A DNA stretch of 64,000 nucleotides from Opitutus sp. ER46 (GTDB taxonomy: Bacteria > Verrucomicrobiota > Verrucomicrobiia > Opitutales > Opitutaceae), in contig NZ_QAYX01000021.1 in NCBI RefSeq assembly GCF_003054705.1, positions 186,001 to 250,000 on the forward strand. Direction: 5' to 3'. The notes below the pieces were generated by a model. That model was not told the origin of the DNA. It searched no databases and saw only the letters and a program-made list of their open reading frames with translations. Each line of letters starts with the position of its first letter. The stretch's first letter is position 1. Of this stretch, positions 45,866-54,848 are shown piece after piece. Made by a program: the position numbers and the translations under genes.

Positions 45866-46041
45866 TTGCAGGTTTGAAAGTTGAAGGTTGGGGCCACGGA
45901 GTCCGGAGGAGGTGAACCGCGAAAGGCGCGAAATGCCGCGAAAACGGACGAAGGGAAACCACTGGGGCGACGGAGAGGCCGCGGATCCAAAACCTGGGCG
46001 GGACTTCCGGCCCGCGAAACCTGCAACTTTCAAACCTGCAA
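45866..46041. repeat. Composite inverted-arm element, copy 1
   Basis: A 24-base arm at 45866-45889 (TTGCAGGTTTGAAAGTTG plus AAGGTT) is matched in inverted orientation by 46018-46041 at 23 of 24 positions. The 128 bases between hold GCGAAA words (AACCGCGAAAGGCGCGAAAT at 45915-45934) and no frame. The whole lies in the 344-base convergent gap 45738-46081; the rest of it is GC-rich without features. A second element of the same build is at 53538-53816. Confidence 0.78.
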
Positions 46042-46081
46042 CCTGCAACGGCCGCGATGGCTGCAACGGCCGTTCCGGCCG

Positions 46082-48922
46082 TTACGGAGCCACTGCGGAG
46101 GAGCGCGTGAGGTCGCCTTTGATTACCTGCTGAACCTGGGCGGGCGTGACTTCCACCGTCGGCGCGAAGGCGGGGCTCGCGAGGTAGGCGAGCAGGCTGG
46201 CGCGCAGCTGGCGGCGCACGGGATCGAGCGCGGCGTCGTGCAGGGCGATGCTGGTCACGAGGAGTTTTCCCCGGCCGACGCGCGCCTCGAAGCCGAGGGC
46301 GAGCTTTCGGTTGGTGAACCAGTCGTCGATGACCTGGACCGTTGGCCGGAGGTCGCGCGGGAGGGAGTCGAGGACCATCGGCGCGGCGTGGCGCAGCGGG
46401 TACCACCATTGCCAGTTGGAATACGCGTCGGTCGGGAACTGTGCCAGGGCTGGATGCGCGGGATCGCAGAGCACGCCGAGGGTGTGCGGCGCCTGGCCGT
46501 TCGTCCACGCGGTGTTCCAGAAGATGCTGGAGAAGCCGAGCGCGATGGGGCCTTTCACCGGGTCGGGCGCGACGCGGTCAGGCGGCAGCATCAGCCAAAC
46601 CGTCGCGCCGGCCGCGAGGCGCGCCTGCGTGGCGGCGTCGAGCTGCGTGACAACCTCGATGCCGGCGGGCACGGCGACTGCGACGTCAGCAGGACGTGGA
46701 TACACCCAGACCTCCCAGTCGTTGGCGAAGTCCGTGCCCGGGAGGCGGACCTCCAGTCGATAGCGCGCGGGGGCCGGCAGGTCGGCGCAGGGGAGGTCGA
46801 TCCGGCCGAGCCTTTGGCCGGCGCCCACGGCGACGTCGCGAGGGGCGAACCGGCCCTGCGCGACAGTGCGGCCGTCGTCCGCCTGCAGACTCCATTCGGC
46901 GGACACGCCGGGCAGCGGGGCGGCGCCGAAGTGCGCGACCTCGACATCGGCAATGAGGTGCTCGTCGGTCGTGAAGACGCGCCGGTCGAGCCGCGCGAGC
47001 GGGACGGTGCTGGCGCAGAAACGGCGATACGCCGCGGGCGTGACATAGCCCTTGGATTCCCAGAACGCATCGAGCACGCCGACGAGGGCCGTGCCCTGGC
47101 CGGGAAAATCCGCGAGCCCGAGGAGCTGAAAGCCACCCATGCCAGGCGTGCGCAAGGCGGACTCGATGTCCTCCTTGTAGCAGAGCGTCTGGAGTTTCCC
47201 AGAGGCGGCAACGAAGGCGTCGGCCTGGTCGGCGAGCCCGTGCGCGGCGAGAGAGGCCTGGAAGATCTCGAAGTTTCGCGGCTGCAGGTAGCCCGTGTAC
47301 TTCGCCCGCTCGGCGAAATTGGGGTACGCGCACCACTGGCCGATCTCGTGGGCGACGACGGGCCGGTCGCGGGGCTGGATGTAGTCGGTGTAGTCGGTGC
47401 GGGTCTCGGGGGCGCGGGCGTTGAGGCGGGAGGCGAGGCCCTCGAGCCAGTGCTGGATGCGCGGCTCCGGGCTGATGTGGAAATCGTTGGCGGGGATCTC
47501 GGGCCAGCCGGCGCCGGCAGTGTAAAGGCGGCGCGGGTCGGCCGCGCGGTGGCGTGCAACCCAGGCGCCGAGCCACGCCTTGTGGTGGGGACCTTCGGGC
47601 TCGTTGCACGCGCAGAGGATGACGAAGGACGGGTGGTTGCCGTAGACGCGCAGGATGCGCGCGGTCTCGGCCTCGAGCCAGGCATCGACCGGCTTGCCGT
47701 CACCGAGGGTCGTCGACCAGTTCGGCCACGAGGCCACCTCGACCTGCACGTACAGGCCCAGCTCGTCGGCGGCGACGAACGCGGCCTCGGGCGGACACCA
47801 GGAGTGAAAGCGCACATGGTTCAGCCCGTGCGCCTTGATCACTTCGAGCTGGCGCTTCCAGTCCGCGACGCGGGTCGGCGGATGTCCGGTGCGCGGGAAG
47901 GCCGCGCAATCGAGGGCGCCGCGCAGAAAGAGGCGGCGCCCGTTGAACCGGAGCTGCCGGCCGTCGGTCGCGATCTGCCGGAAGCCGAAGGCGACTTCGC
48001 GGCTTTCGCCGTTGGGCATGGACACAGTGAGCGTGTGCAACGCGGGGGTGAACTCGTCCCACGCGGCGGCCCCGGCGGGGAAGGCGTATTCCGCGGCGAA
48101 ACGGCCGTCGGCGGCCACCGGCACGTCGAGCACCGCGGGGGCGCCGGGCGAGGCGAGCTGGATGCGGACGGGCCAGGGCTGGTTCTCCGCGCGGCCGAGC
48201 TGGCCGCGCACGACGACGGTGCGATCGGCGAGGCGAGGCGCGACCTGAACGTCGTCGAACCAGACAGCCTCCGTAGCCGAGAGCTCGATCCGCCCGACGA
48301 TCCCGTTCCAGTTGCCCTGCGTGTGATCGGAGACGCTGTGGGCGTTTTCGCCGACGTCGGGATCGAGGGTGTTGTCGACGAGGATCGTGAGCCGGCGCCG
48401 GCCGGACGTCCGCAGCAGGCCGAGCGCGTAGCGATGCGGCACGGAGTTTGCCGAGTTGGTGCCGATCTCCTCGTCGTCGAGCCACAACGCGGTCTTCCAG
48501 TGGGGCCGCTCGAGGGTGAGCCACACTTGGCGGCCGACCCAGGCCGCGGGCAGGTCGATCTCGCGCTGGTACCACACGTGACCGACGAAGTGCGTGGCGG
48601 GCTGCAGCCAGAACGGAATCTTGATGTTGTCGGACTGGCGGTACGGCGCGTACTCGGGCGCGGTGAAGTAGGCGCGGTCGAAGATCCCACCGGTCCAGGG
48701 CGTATCGACGCCGATCGGGTCGCCGAGCCGGTTCTCCTGCACGCTGCCCGGGAGGGTAAGTGTGGTATCGCCGGGCAGCGCGGCGGCCGGCCAGCGTTGG
48801 TCGCGTCCCCGGCGGTCGCGATCGAGCGCGACGCGCCAGGCGCCGGCGAGCGACACGGGGCCGGGGCCGGGAGCAGGGGCCGGATGAGAGTGGGCGTCGG
48901 GATCAGGGCGCGGGCTTGGCAT
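46082..48922 (-). CDS. Glycoside hydrolase family 2 protein
   Basis: The 946-residue protein has no signal peptide; a Pro/His-rich leader of some 20 residues precedes SLAGAWRV. The order is sugar-binding jelly-roll (RPHWKTALWLDDEEIG), immunoglobulin-like domain, then a TIM barrel with NHVRFHSWCPPEAA, the acid/base Glu in CACNEPEG near residue 438 and the nucleophile Glu in AHEIGQW near 524. Additional C-terminal beta domains follow. GH2 enzymes cleave beta-galactosides, glucuronides or mannosides; specificity cannot be read. Being cytoplasmic, it should finish imported oligosaccharides. The AraC gene lies 125 bases upstream on the same strand. ATG 48922 is favoured over a start at 49138 that would overlap the AraC gene. 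Confidence 0.87.
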   Translation of the reverse strand: MPSPRPDPDAHSHPAPAPGPGPVSLAGAWRVALDRDRRGRDQRWPAAALPGDTTLTLPGSVQENRLGDPIGVDTPWTGGIFDRAYFTAPEYAPYRQSDNIKIPFWLQPATHFVGHVWYQREIDLPAAWVGRQVWLTLERPHWKTALWLDDEEIGTNSANSVPHRYALGLLRTSGRRRLTILVDNTLDPDVGENAHSVSDHTQGNWNGIVGRIELSATEAVWFDDVQVAPRLADRTVVVRGQLGRAENQPWPVRIQLASPGAPAVLDVPVAADGRFAAEYAFPAGAAAWDEFTPALHTLTVSMPNGESREVAFGFRQIATDGRQLRFNGRRLFLRGALDCAAFPRTGHPPTRVADWKRQLEVIKAHGLNHVRFHSWCPPEAAFVAADELGLYVQVEVASWPNWSTTLGDGKPVDAWLEAETARILRVYGNHPSFVILCACNEPEGPHHKAWLGAWVARHRAADPRRLYTAGAGWPEIPANDFHISPEPRIQHWLEGLASRLNARAPETRTDYTDYIQPRDRPVVAHEIGQWCAYPNFAERAKYTGYLQPRNFEIFQASLAAHGLADQADAFVAASGKLQTLCYKEDIESALRTPGMGGFQLLGLADFPGQGTALVGVLDAFWESKGYVTPAAYRRFCASTVPLARLDRRVFTTDEHLIADVEVAHFGAAPLPGVSAEWSLQADDGRTVAQGRFAPRDVAVGAGQRLGRIDLPCADLPAPARYRLEVRLPGTDFANDWEVWVYPRPADVAVAVPAGIEVVTQLDAATQARLAAGATVWLMLPPDRVAPDPVKGPIALGFSSIFWNTAWTNGQAPHTLGVLCDPAHPALAQFPTDAYSNWQWWYPLRHAAPMVLDSLPRDLRPTVQVIDDWFTNRKLALGFEARVGRGKLLVTSIALHDAALDPVRRQLRASLLAYLASPAFAPTVEVTPAQVQQVIKGDLTRSSAVAP

Positions 48923-49046
48923 GCGAGGCGCCTGATCGTACCTCCGACGGGGCGGAACGGCAATGGACGGATCCGATGAAGACCTGCACGATCTTATTGC
49001 TCGGCGGTCGTGCCGAGCGGGCGGGTCCGGACAGGCGTGCGAGATG

Positions 49047-50003
49047 TCAGGCCTTGACGGCCTTGCGGTAGGCGAGCGGCGACCGGCCCATGACGCGCCG
49101 GAAGCAGCGGCTGAAGTAGTATGGATCCTGAAAGCCAACCTGTTCCGCGATCGCGGCGACCGAGATCGGGGTGGTGTCGAGCAACTGGCACGCGGCGCGG
49201 ATGCGCTGGCGGATCAGAAAGTCGATCGGCGCAAAGCCAGTCTGCTTGCGGAACAGGAGGGAGAAGTGCGGCACGCTCAGGCCGGCGGCGGCGGCGAGCT
49301 CGTCGAGGCGGTAATTGCGCGCGGACGTGCGTAGGAGCTGGTCGCGCACGCGGGTGATGCGCTCGGCGGCGGAGCGGGGGGCGCCGCCGTCCTGGCGCAA
49401 TTCCAGAAGCGTGCAGAAGGCGGTGCGCAGGGCGGCCGCGGCCGCGAGCATGTGCGGGACGGAGTAGCCGTGTTCGAGCACGTGGTACGCCTGATCGAGC
49501 CCGAGTTCGGGCACGCGGTTGGCGGTGACATGCAAGGTGCCCAGGGCGTCACCCGCGCCCCAGCCGAGCTCCCGGCGCCAATGCGGCAGCTCATCGCCGG
49601 CGGAGTGAACCCAGACGATGGTCCACGGATCGGTCTCGGCGGCGCCGTAGGCGTGGGCGTGGTCGGCGGCGAGCCAGACGACGTCGCCGGGGTGGACGGG
49701 TTCCGAGCGTTCCGGCGTGCGCACCCAGCCCTCGCCCTGCAGGCAGGCGATAATCAGGTCGGTCGCCGCGCCGAGCGGCCGTTCCACCCGGTGGCTGGTG
49801 GCCCGGGGAAAGTAGCCGGCGTCGGTGACATGGAGCCCTTGCAGCAGCGGGTGATCGCGCGCCTGTCGGCGCACGGGATCGGGCACCACCACGAGGTGCT
49901 GGCCTGCAAAGCCGTGCCGCCGAATCCGGGTGCCGTTCATGGTGAGGTGAATGCGGGGCCAAGGAAACGCGGGCGGCGGCGCGGTTGTCAACGGGCTGGG
50001 CAT
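49047..50003 (-). CDS. AraC-family transcriptional regulator
   Basis: The 318-residue protein has an N-terminal cupin-like effector domain (VHPGDVVWLAADHAHAYG) and two C-terminal helix-turn-helix motifs: YRLDELAAAAGLSVPHFSLL and ISVAAIAEQVGFQDPYYFSR, ending in the typical FRRVMGRSPLAYRK. It probably senses a sugar and activates neighbouring genes: the divergent DUF5107-TPR gene (127 bases away) or GH2 downstream. ATG 50003 is used because TGGAC lies about 8 bases upstream; ATG 50036 is in frame and adds 11 residues. Confidence 0.9.
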   Translation of the reverse strand: MPSPLTTAPPPAFPWPRIHLTMNGTRIRRHGFAGQHLVVVPDPVRRQARDHPLLQGLHVTDAGYFPRATSHRVERPLGAATDLIIACLQGEGWVRTPERSEPVHPGDVVWLAADHAHAYGAAETDPWTIVWVHSAGDELPHWRRELGWGAGDALGTLHVTANRVPELGLDQAYHVLEHGYSVPHMLAAAAALRTAFCTLLELRQDGGAPRSAAERITRVRDQLLRTSARNYRLDELAAAAGLSVPHFSLLFRKQTGFAPIDFLIRQRIRAACQLLDTTPISVAAIAEQVGFQDPYYFSRCFRRVMGRSPLAYRKAVKA

Positions 50004-50129
50004 AAGATTGTCCAGCCGTTTCAGAAGGCCCTGCATGGGCACGGCGGCCGAGGGGGCGTAGGCTGGGGCTGTCGCGCCCCGGCTTGGTGGGGCGGGCAAG
50101 GAACCGTCGCCAACCTCCCCGCAGTCTCC

Positions 50130-53100
50130 ATGTCCTCCCGTTCTGTTGTCGTCCGGCGCGAGCCGGTGGTCATCCCCACGTATGTGCCATTGCCGCCGGA
50201 CAAGAACCCAATGTTCCTGGAGCGGCGCGTTTACCAGGGCAGCAACGGTGCGGTGTACCCGCTGCCCTTCTACAATCGGGTGGCGGACACGAAGGTCGAC
50301 CGCGCCTGGCACGCGATCACGCTCGAGAACGACTACCTGCGGGTGATGGTGCTGCCGGAGATCGGCGGCCGGATCCACGTGGGTCAGGACAAGACGAACG
50401 GCTACCACTTCTTTTATCACCAGGATGCGATCAAGCCGGCGCTCGTGGGGCTGGCGGGCCCGTGGGCCTCCGGCGGGGTGGAGATCAACTGGCCGCAGCA
50501 TCACCGGCCGGCGACGTTCATGCCGGTGGACGCCTGCGTTGAGGAGCACGCGGATGGCAGCAAGACGGTGTGGCTGTCGGACCATGATCCGCTGGCGCGG
50601 ATGAAGGGCATGCACGGCATCTGCCTGCATCCCGACCGTGGCGTGATTGAGCTGAAGGTGCGGGCGTACAACCGCACGCCGTACGTGCAGACCTTCCTGT
50701 GGTGGGCCAATGTGGCCACGCGGGTGCACGAGGGGTACCAGTCATTTTTCCCGCCGGACGTGACCGCGGTCGCGGACCACGCCAAGCGGGCGATGAGCCG
50801 GTTTCCGCGGTGTGACGGCCGGTACTACGGGGTGGATTATGCGGGGCGGGCGCGGGACGGCGTGCCGGCGGAGGAGGTGCCGACGCAGTTCGTGCCGCCG
50901 CATTGCCGGCCGGCGGCCGAGCGGCCGGCGAATATCCCGGCGTACGCGCCGAATGACCTGTCGTGGTACGCCAACATCCCGGTGCCGACCTCGTACATGT
51001 GCCTCGGCTCGAAGGAGGATTTCTCGGGCGGCTACGATCACCTGGCGCGGGCCGGGCTCGTGCAGGTGAGCAACCATCATATTTCCCCCGGCAAGAAGCA
51101 GTGGACCTGGGGCAATCACGCCTTTGGTTACGCGTGGGATCGGAACCTGACCGATGCGGGCGGCCCCTACATCGAGCTGATGCTCGGCGTGTACACCGAC
51201 AACCAGCCGGACTTCTCCTTCCTGCAGCCTGGCGAGACCAAGACGTGGAGCGTGTACTGGTACCCGATCCAGCAGATCGGGCCGGTGCAGCGCGCCAACG
51301 AGCATGCGGCGGTCTCGCTGAACGTCGGCCCGCGCGCCGCGCGGATCGGCGTGGCGGTGACGGAGCCGCGAGCGGGCCTGCAGGTGACCCTCGCGCGCGG
51401 CGACCGCGTGTTGCGCCGGTGGACGCGCGACCTCGCACCGGGCCAGCCCCTCGTGGAGTCGTGCGCGGTCAAGTCCGGCACGACGCCACACGAGCTGCGG
51501 GTGACGGTTACGACGGCGGCTGGGGCGCAATTGCTGACATACGCGCCGGCCGCGCCGCAGTCGAAGGCGCCGCCGCTGCCGGAGCCGGCGACCGAGCCGG
51601 CCGCGCCCGCGGACATCGCTTCGGCCGACGAGCTGTATGTGACCGGGCTGCACCTGTGGCAGTACCGTCACGCCACGCGTTCGCCGGTGCTGTACTGGCA
51701 GGAGGCGCTGCGGCGCGATCCGGGCGACAGCCGGTGCAACACGGCGATGGGGGGCTGGCATCTGCGGCGCGGGGAATTCGCGGCGGCGGAGACGTATTTT
51801 CGAGCGGCGATCGCGCGGTTGGTGCAGCGCAATCCGAACCCGGCGGAAGGCGAGGCGTGGTATCAGCTCGGACTTACGCTGCGCTTCCTGGGTCGGGCCG
51901 ACGAGGCGTACGACGTGCTGTACAAGGCGACGTGGAACCAGGCCTGGCAGGCGGCGGGCTTTCACGCGCTGGCGGAGATCGACTGCACGCGGCGGGCATG
52001 GTCGGCGGCGCTGGAACATCTCGACCGTTCGTTGCGGCTGAACACGGACAATCTCCGCGCCCGGAACCTGCGCGTGCTCGTGCTGCGTGAACTCGGTCGC
52101 GCCGCGGAGGCGGACGCGGCCCTCGAGGAGACGCTGCGCCTCGATCCGCTGGATGGGTGGGCGCGGCACCTGCGCGGAGAGAAACTGGGCTGTGATACGC
52201 AGACCCGGATGGACCTCGCGCTCGATTGCGCGCGGGCCGGTTTCCACGCCGCGGCGATCGCGTTGCTCGAAGGGGCCAAGCCGGAACCGGGATCGGGCAC
52301 GGCGCCGATGCTGCAGTACCATCTCGCGTGCCTGTACGAGACCGTGGGCAATCGCCGGGCGGCGGCGCGGGCGACGAAGGCGGCGCGCGCGGCGTCACCG
52401 GACTACTGTTTCCCGGCGCGGCTGGAGGACATGTTGGTGCTGGAGGCGGCGCTGCGGCGCACGCCCGACGATGCGCGGGCGGCGTACTATCTCGGCAACC
52501 TTTACTACGACCGGCGGCGACATCGGGAAGCGATGACCTGCTGGGAGCGCGCGGTGCGGCACGAGCCGGAGAACGCGGTGGCGTGGCGCAACCTGGGCAT
52601 CGCGTACTTCAATGTGGCCGAGGCGCCGAAGCGGGCGTTGCAGGCTTATGAGCGGGCCTTTCGGGCGAATCCTGCCGACGCGCGGCTGTTGTACGAACGC
52701 GACCAGCTCTGGAAACGGTTGGGCCGACCCGCGGCGCAGCGGTTGCGGGAACTCGAGGCGCGGCCGGAACTCGTGAGCGCGCGCGACGACGCGACGATCG
52801 AGCTGTGTGCGCTGTACAACCAGACGGGGCAGCCGGACAAGGCGCTGGCGATCCTCACAACGCGGCGGTTCCAGCCCTGGGAGGGAGGCGAGGGGCAGAC
52901 GCTCGGGCAGTACGTGCGCGCGCGGCTGCTGCTCGGCCGGCAGGCGCTGGCGGCGAAGGATGCCGCGCGGGCGATCGAGCACTTCGAGGCGGCGCTGGAG
53001 CCGCCGCCGAACCTGGGCGAGGCGCGGCACCTGTTGGCGAACCCGAGCGATATTCACTACTGGCTCGGCTGTGCGCTGTCCGCCGCCGGTCGGAAGGACG

Positions 53101-53501
53101 AAGCACGACGGCACTGGCGGACGGCCGCGGAGTTCCGCGGCGACTTCCAGGAAATGAGCGTGCGCGCGTATTCGGACATGACCTACTTCTCGGCGGCGGC
53201 ACTGCAGCGGCTCGGCCGATCGGCGGAGGCGGCGCGGCTTCTGCGCGGACTCCGGACGTACGCGCGCGAGTTGCGGCGCACGCCGGCGAAGATCGACTAC
53301 TTCGCCACGTCGTTGCCGAGCATGTTGCTCTTCGAGGACGACCTCACGCAACGACAGCAGACCACGGCGCTGTTCCTGGAGGCGCAGGCGGAACTCGGCT
53401 TGGGTCACCGCGCGACGGCGCGGCGCCTTTTGCGCGGGGTGCTGCGGCGCGACCCAAGTCACGGCCTCGCGGCGGACTTCGTCGCCGCCGCCGCCGCGTA
53501 G
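50130..53501 (+). CDS. DUF5107 domain protein with C-terminal TPR repeats
   Basis: The 1123-residue protein has an N-terminal DUF5107 domain (about residues 15-400) recognisable from TLENDYLRVMVLPEIGGRI, ASGGVEINWPQHHRPATF and WWANVATRVHEGYQSFFPPD, a mutarotase-like beta-sandwich. From about residue 510 the rest is TPR-type helical repeats (AAETYFRAAIARL, ALEHLDRSLRLNTDNLRARN, AMTCWERAVRHEPENAVAWR). There is no signal peptide, so it acts inside the cell, perhaps as a sugar-binding scaffold; no enzymatic activity is known to me. It is divergent from the AraC gene, a pairing I associate with this family in Opitutaceae-type genomes. Confidence 0.87.
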   Translation: MSSRSVVVRREPVVIPTYVPLPPDKNPMFLERRVYQGSNGAVYPLPFYNRVADTKVDRAWHAITLENDYLRVMVLPEIGGRIHVGQDKTNGYHFFYHQDAIKPALVGLAGPWASGGVEINWPQHHRPATFMPVDACVEEHADGSKTVWLSDHDPLARMKGMHGICLHPDRGVIELKVRAYNRTPYVQTFLWWANVATRVHEGYQSFFPPDVTAVADHAKRAMSRFPRCDGRYYGVDYAGRARDGVPAEEVPTQFVPPHCRPAAERPANIPAYAPNDLSWYANIPVPTSYMCLGSKEDFSGGYDHLARAGLVQVSNHHISPGKKQWTWGNHAFGYAWDRNLTDAGGPYIELMLGVYTDNQPDFSFLQPGETKTWSVYWYPIQQIGPVQRANEHAAVSLNVGPRAARIGVAVTEPRAGLQVTLARGDRVLRRWTRDLAPGQPLVESCAVKSGTTPHELRVTVTTAAGAQLLTYAPAAPQSKAPPLPEPATEPAAPADIASADELYVTGLHLWQYRHATRSPVLYWQEALRRDPGDSRCNTAMGGWHLRRGEFAAAETYFRAAIARLVQRNPNPAEGEAWYQLGLTLRFLGRADEAYDVLYKATWNQAWQAAGFHALAEIDCTRRAWSAALEHLDRSLRLNTDNLRARNLRVLVLRELGRAAEADAALEETLRLDPLDGWARHLRGEKLGCDTQTRMDLALDCARAGFHAAAIALLEGAKPEPGSGTAPMLQYHLACLYETVGNRRAAARATKAARAASPDYCFPARLEDMLVLEAALRRTPDDARAAYYLGNLYYDRRRHREAMTCWERAVRHEPENAVAWRNLGIAYFNVAEAPKRALQAYERAFRANPADARLLYERDQLWKRLGRPAAQRLRELEARPELVSARDDATIELCALYNQTGQPDKALAILTTRRFQPWEGGEGQTLGQYVRARLLLGRQALAAKDAARAIEHFEAALEPPPNLGEARHLLANPSDIHYWLGCALSAAGRKDEARRHWRTAAEFRGDFQEMSVRAYSDMTYFSAAALQRLGRSAEAARLLRGLRTYARELRRTPAKIDYFATSLPSMLLFEDDLTQRQQTTALFLEAQAELGLGHRATARRLLRGVLRRDPSHGLAADFVAAAAA

Positions 53502-53537
53502 CCGCCGCCGAAATGCGGCGGCGTTCTCAGGTGAAGA

Positions 53538-53816
53538 GGTTGAAGGTTGCAGGTTCCTGAGATCAGCGCCGGAAACGCGGCGAGGTTGATGACGGAAGCC
53601 GGGCGTTGGTGACCCGCGAACGGAGAAGGGGGCACCGCGAACGGGCGCGAAGAGACGCGAAAACTGGGGGTGGGCGGCGGGGAGAAGGGAATGCGTGAGC
53701 GGGACCTGAGGGCCGCGGTTTTTCGTGGCTGGGTTCGCGAGTTTTCGCGGTTAGCTCCGGTTTGGAAGTCGGGGAGTGATCCGCGTGCGGTCGGGAAACC
53801 TGCAGCTTTCCAACTT
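53538..53816. repeat. Composite inverted-arm element, copy 2
   Basis: GGTTGAAGGTTGCAGGTTCC (53538-53557) faces the related inverted arm GGAAACCTGCAGCTTTCCAA (53794-53813). Inside, ACCGCGAACGGGCGCGAAGA (53634-53653) resembles the core of copy 1, and CGCGAAAACT (53656-53665) is inverted exactly at 53740-53749. It fills the 347-base convergent gap between the DUF5107-TPR stop (53501) and the membrane-anchored gene stop (53849); no frame there looks coding. A six-base-pair GGCGC hairpin follows at 53830-53844. Confidence 0.72.
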
Positions 53817-53848
53817 AAATCTGGCCCGCCGGCGCTTGGCGCCGCCTG

Positions 53849-54718
53849 TCACGGTCTCCGGGAGAGTGCGATGAAGGCGTCAGCGAGGACGGCGTCGCTG
53901 ACCTGGTCGATGCTGGGGTAGCTGCGCAGTTGGGCCGGGGACGAAGGTGGGGTGCCATTCTGCTGCGTGAATTTGGCGAACGCATCGGAGATCCGCTTCG
54001 CCGTGCTGCTCGCTGCAGAGGTGACCACCACATCGCCGCCGTCGCTGTAGTAGAGAGAGCTATCCCAGACGGGGTCGACGAGCTTGTCGGCGAGGCCGAA
54101 CTGGCGCGTCGGTCCGGAACCGATGGCGCGCAGGCCCGGGACCTGGCCGCCGGAGTTGAGTTGCAGATAGGCGGGGAGGGTGGCGCGGTAGGCGTCGGGC
54201 AGATACGGGGCGAGCGCCTGCGGGTCGGTGGGCAGGTGGCCGCCGTTCGCGGCCATTGCCTGCTTGAGGGCATCGGCGACCATGGGCGCGACGCGTTGGC
54301 GGGCTTTGAGCCGGAGGGCCGCGAGCGCCTGGCGGTAGGAGGCTTCGGAGTCGAGGGCGATGCCCTTGACCGCCTCGAGCCAATCCTCGGCGGTGAGGAC
54401 GTCCAGCTGCGGGACCCGCCACTCGGGGTGCTGGTCGAGGAAGCCGGCGAGTCGCTGGGCCTTGTCGATCCACTTGAGCATCGCGTCTTCATACGCGGCA
54501 GCCAGCGGCGCGCCCGCGGCCGGCGCCGGGGTGGTTTCGCTCGCCGGGACCGGGGCGGCCGCCGCGGGCGCAGGTGACGGCGTGGCGACGAACCGGGTGG
54601 ACGGGGGCCGCGCCGCGGCGCGGGCGAGGGCGAGTTCCGTATTCAGATGCTGGATCTTCACCCACGCGTACGTGGCGAGACCCGCGAGCAAGACCCAGGG
54701 GAGGAGGGAACGAATCAT
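53849..54718 (-). CDS. Membrane-anchored hypothetical protein
   Basis: The 289-residue protein has a single N-terminal helix (LLPWVLLAGLATYAWVKI) followed by a short coiled coil, an Ala/Pro-rich linker of about 40 residues and a soluble helical domain with no motif I recognise (for example YEDAMLKWIDKAQRLAGFLD, LRLKARQRVAPMVADALKQA). Its C-terminal half contains a small repeated theme (GGHLPTDPQALAPYLPD and NGTPPSSPAQLRSYPS), which may be two copies of one helical hairpin. It is monocistronic. Function unknown. Confidence 0.7.
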   Translation of the reverse strand: MIRSLLPWVLLAGLATYAWVKIQHLNTELALARAAARPPSTRFVATPSPAPAAAAPVPASETTPAPAAGAPLAAAYEDAMLKWIDKAQRLAGFLDQHPEWRVPQLDVLTAEDWLEAVKGIALDSEASYRQALAALRLKARQRVAPMVADALKQAMAANGGHLPTDPQALAPYLPDAYRATLPAYLQLNSGGQVPGLRAIGSGPTRQFGLADKLVDPVWDSSLYYSDGGDVVVTSAASSTAKRISDAFAKFTQQNGTPPSSPAQLRSYPSIDQVSDAVLADAFIALSRRP

Positions 54719-54848
54719 GCGTGGGGAAAGGAAGCTTCGGCAGGAGCTATGCATGGGTCAATCCGCGGGTCGTGCGGGATCCTGCCGCGTGGCGGTGCAT
54801 CCGGTCCGGCCATTTGACTTCCCTGGCTTATGAGATACAGGGATTTCT

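Noticed and set aside
45881-48979. 1032-codon plus-strand open frame opposite GH2
   Set aside because: GH2 catalytic motifs are on the minus strand; the mirror frame has no domain.
53670-53921. Small plus-strand frame of 83 codons after the DUF5107 gene
   Set aside because: It lies across a word-repeat element and the 3' end of a convergent gene; no ribosome site or family resemblance.
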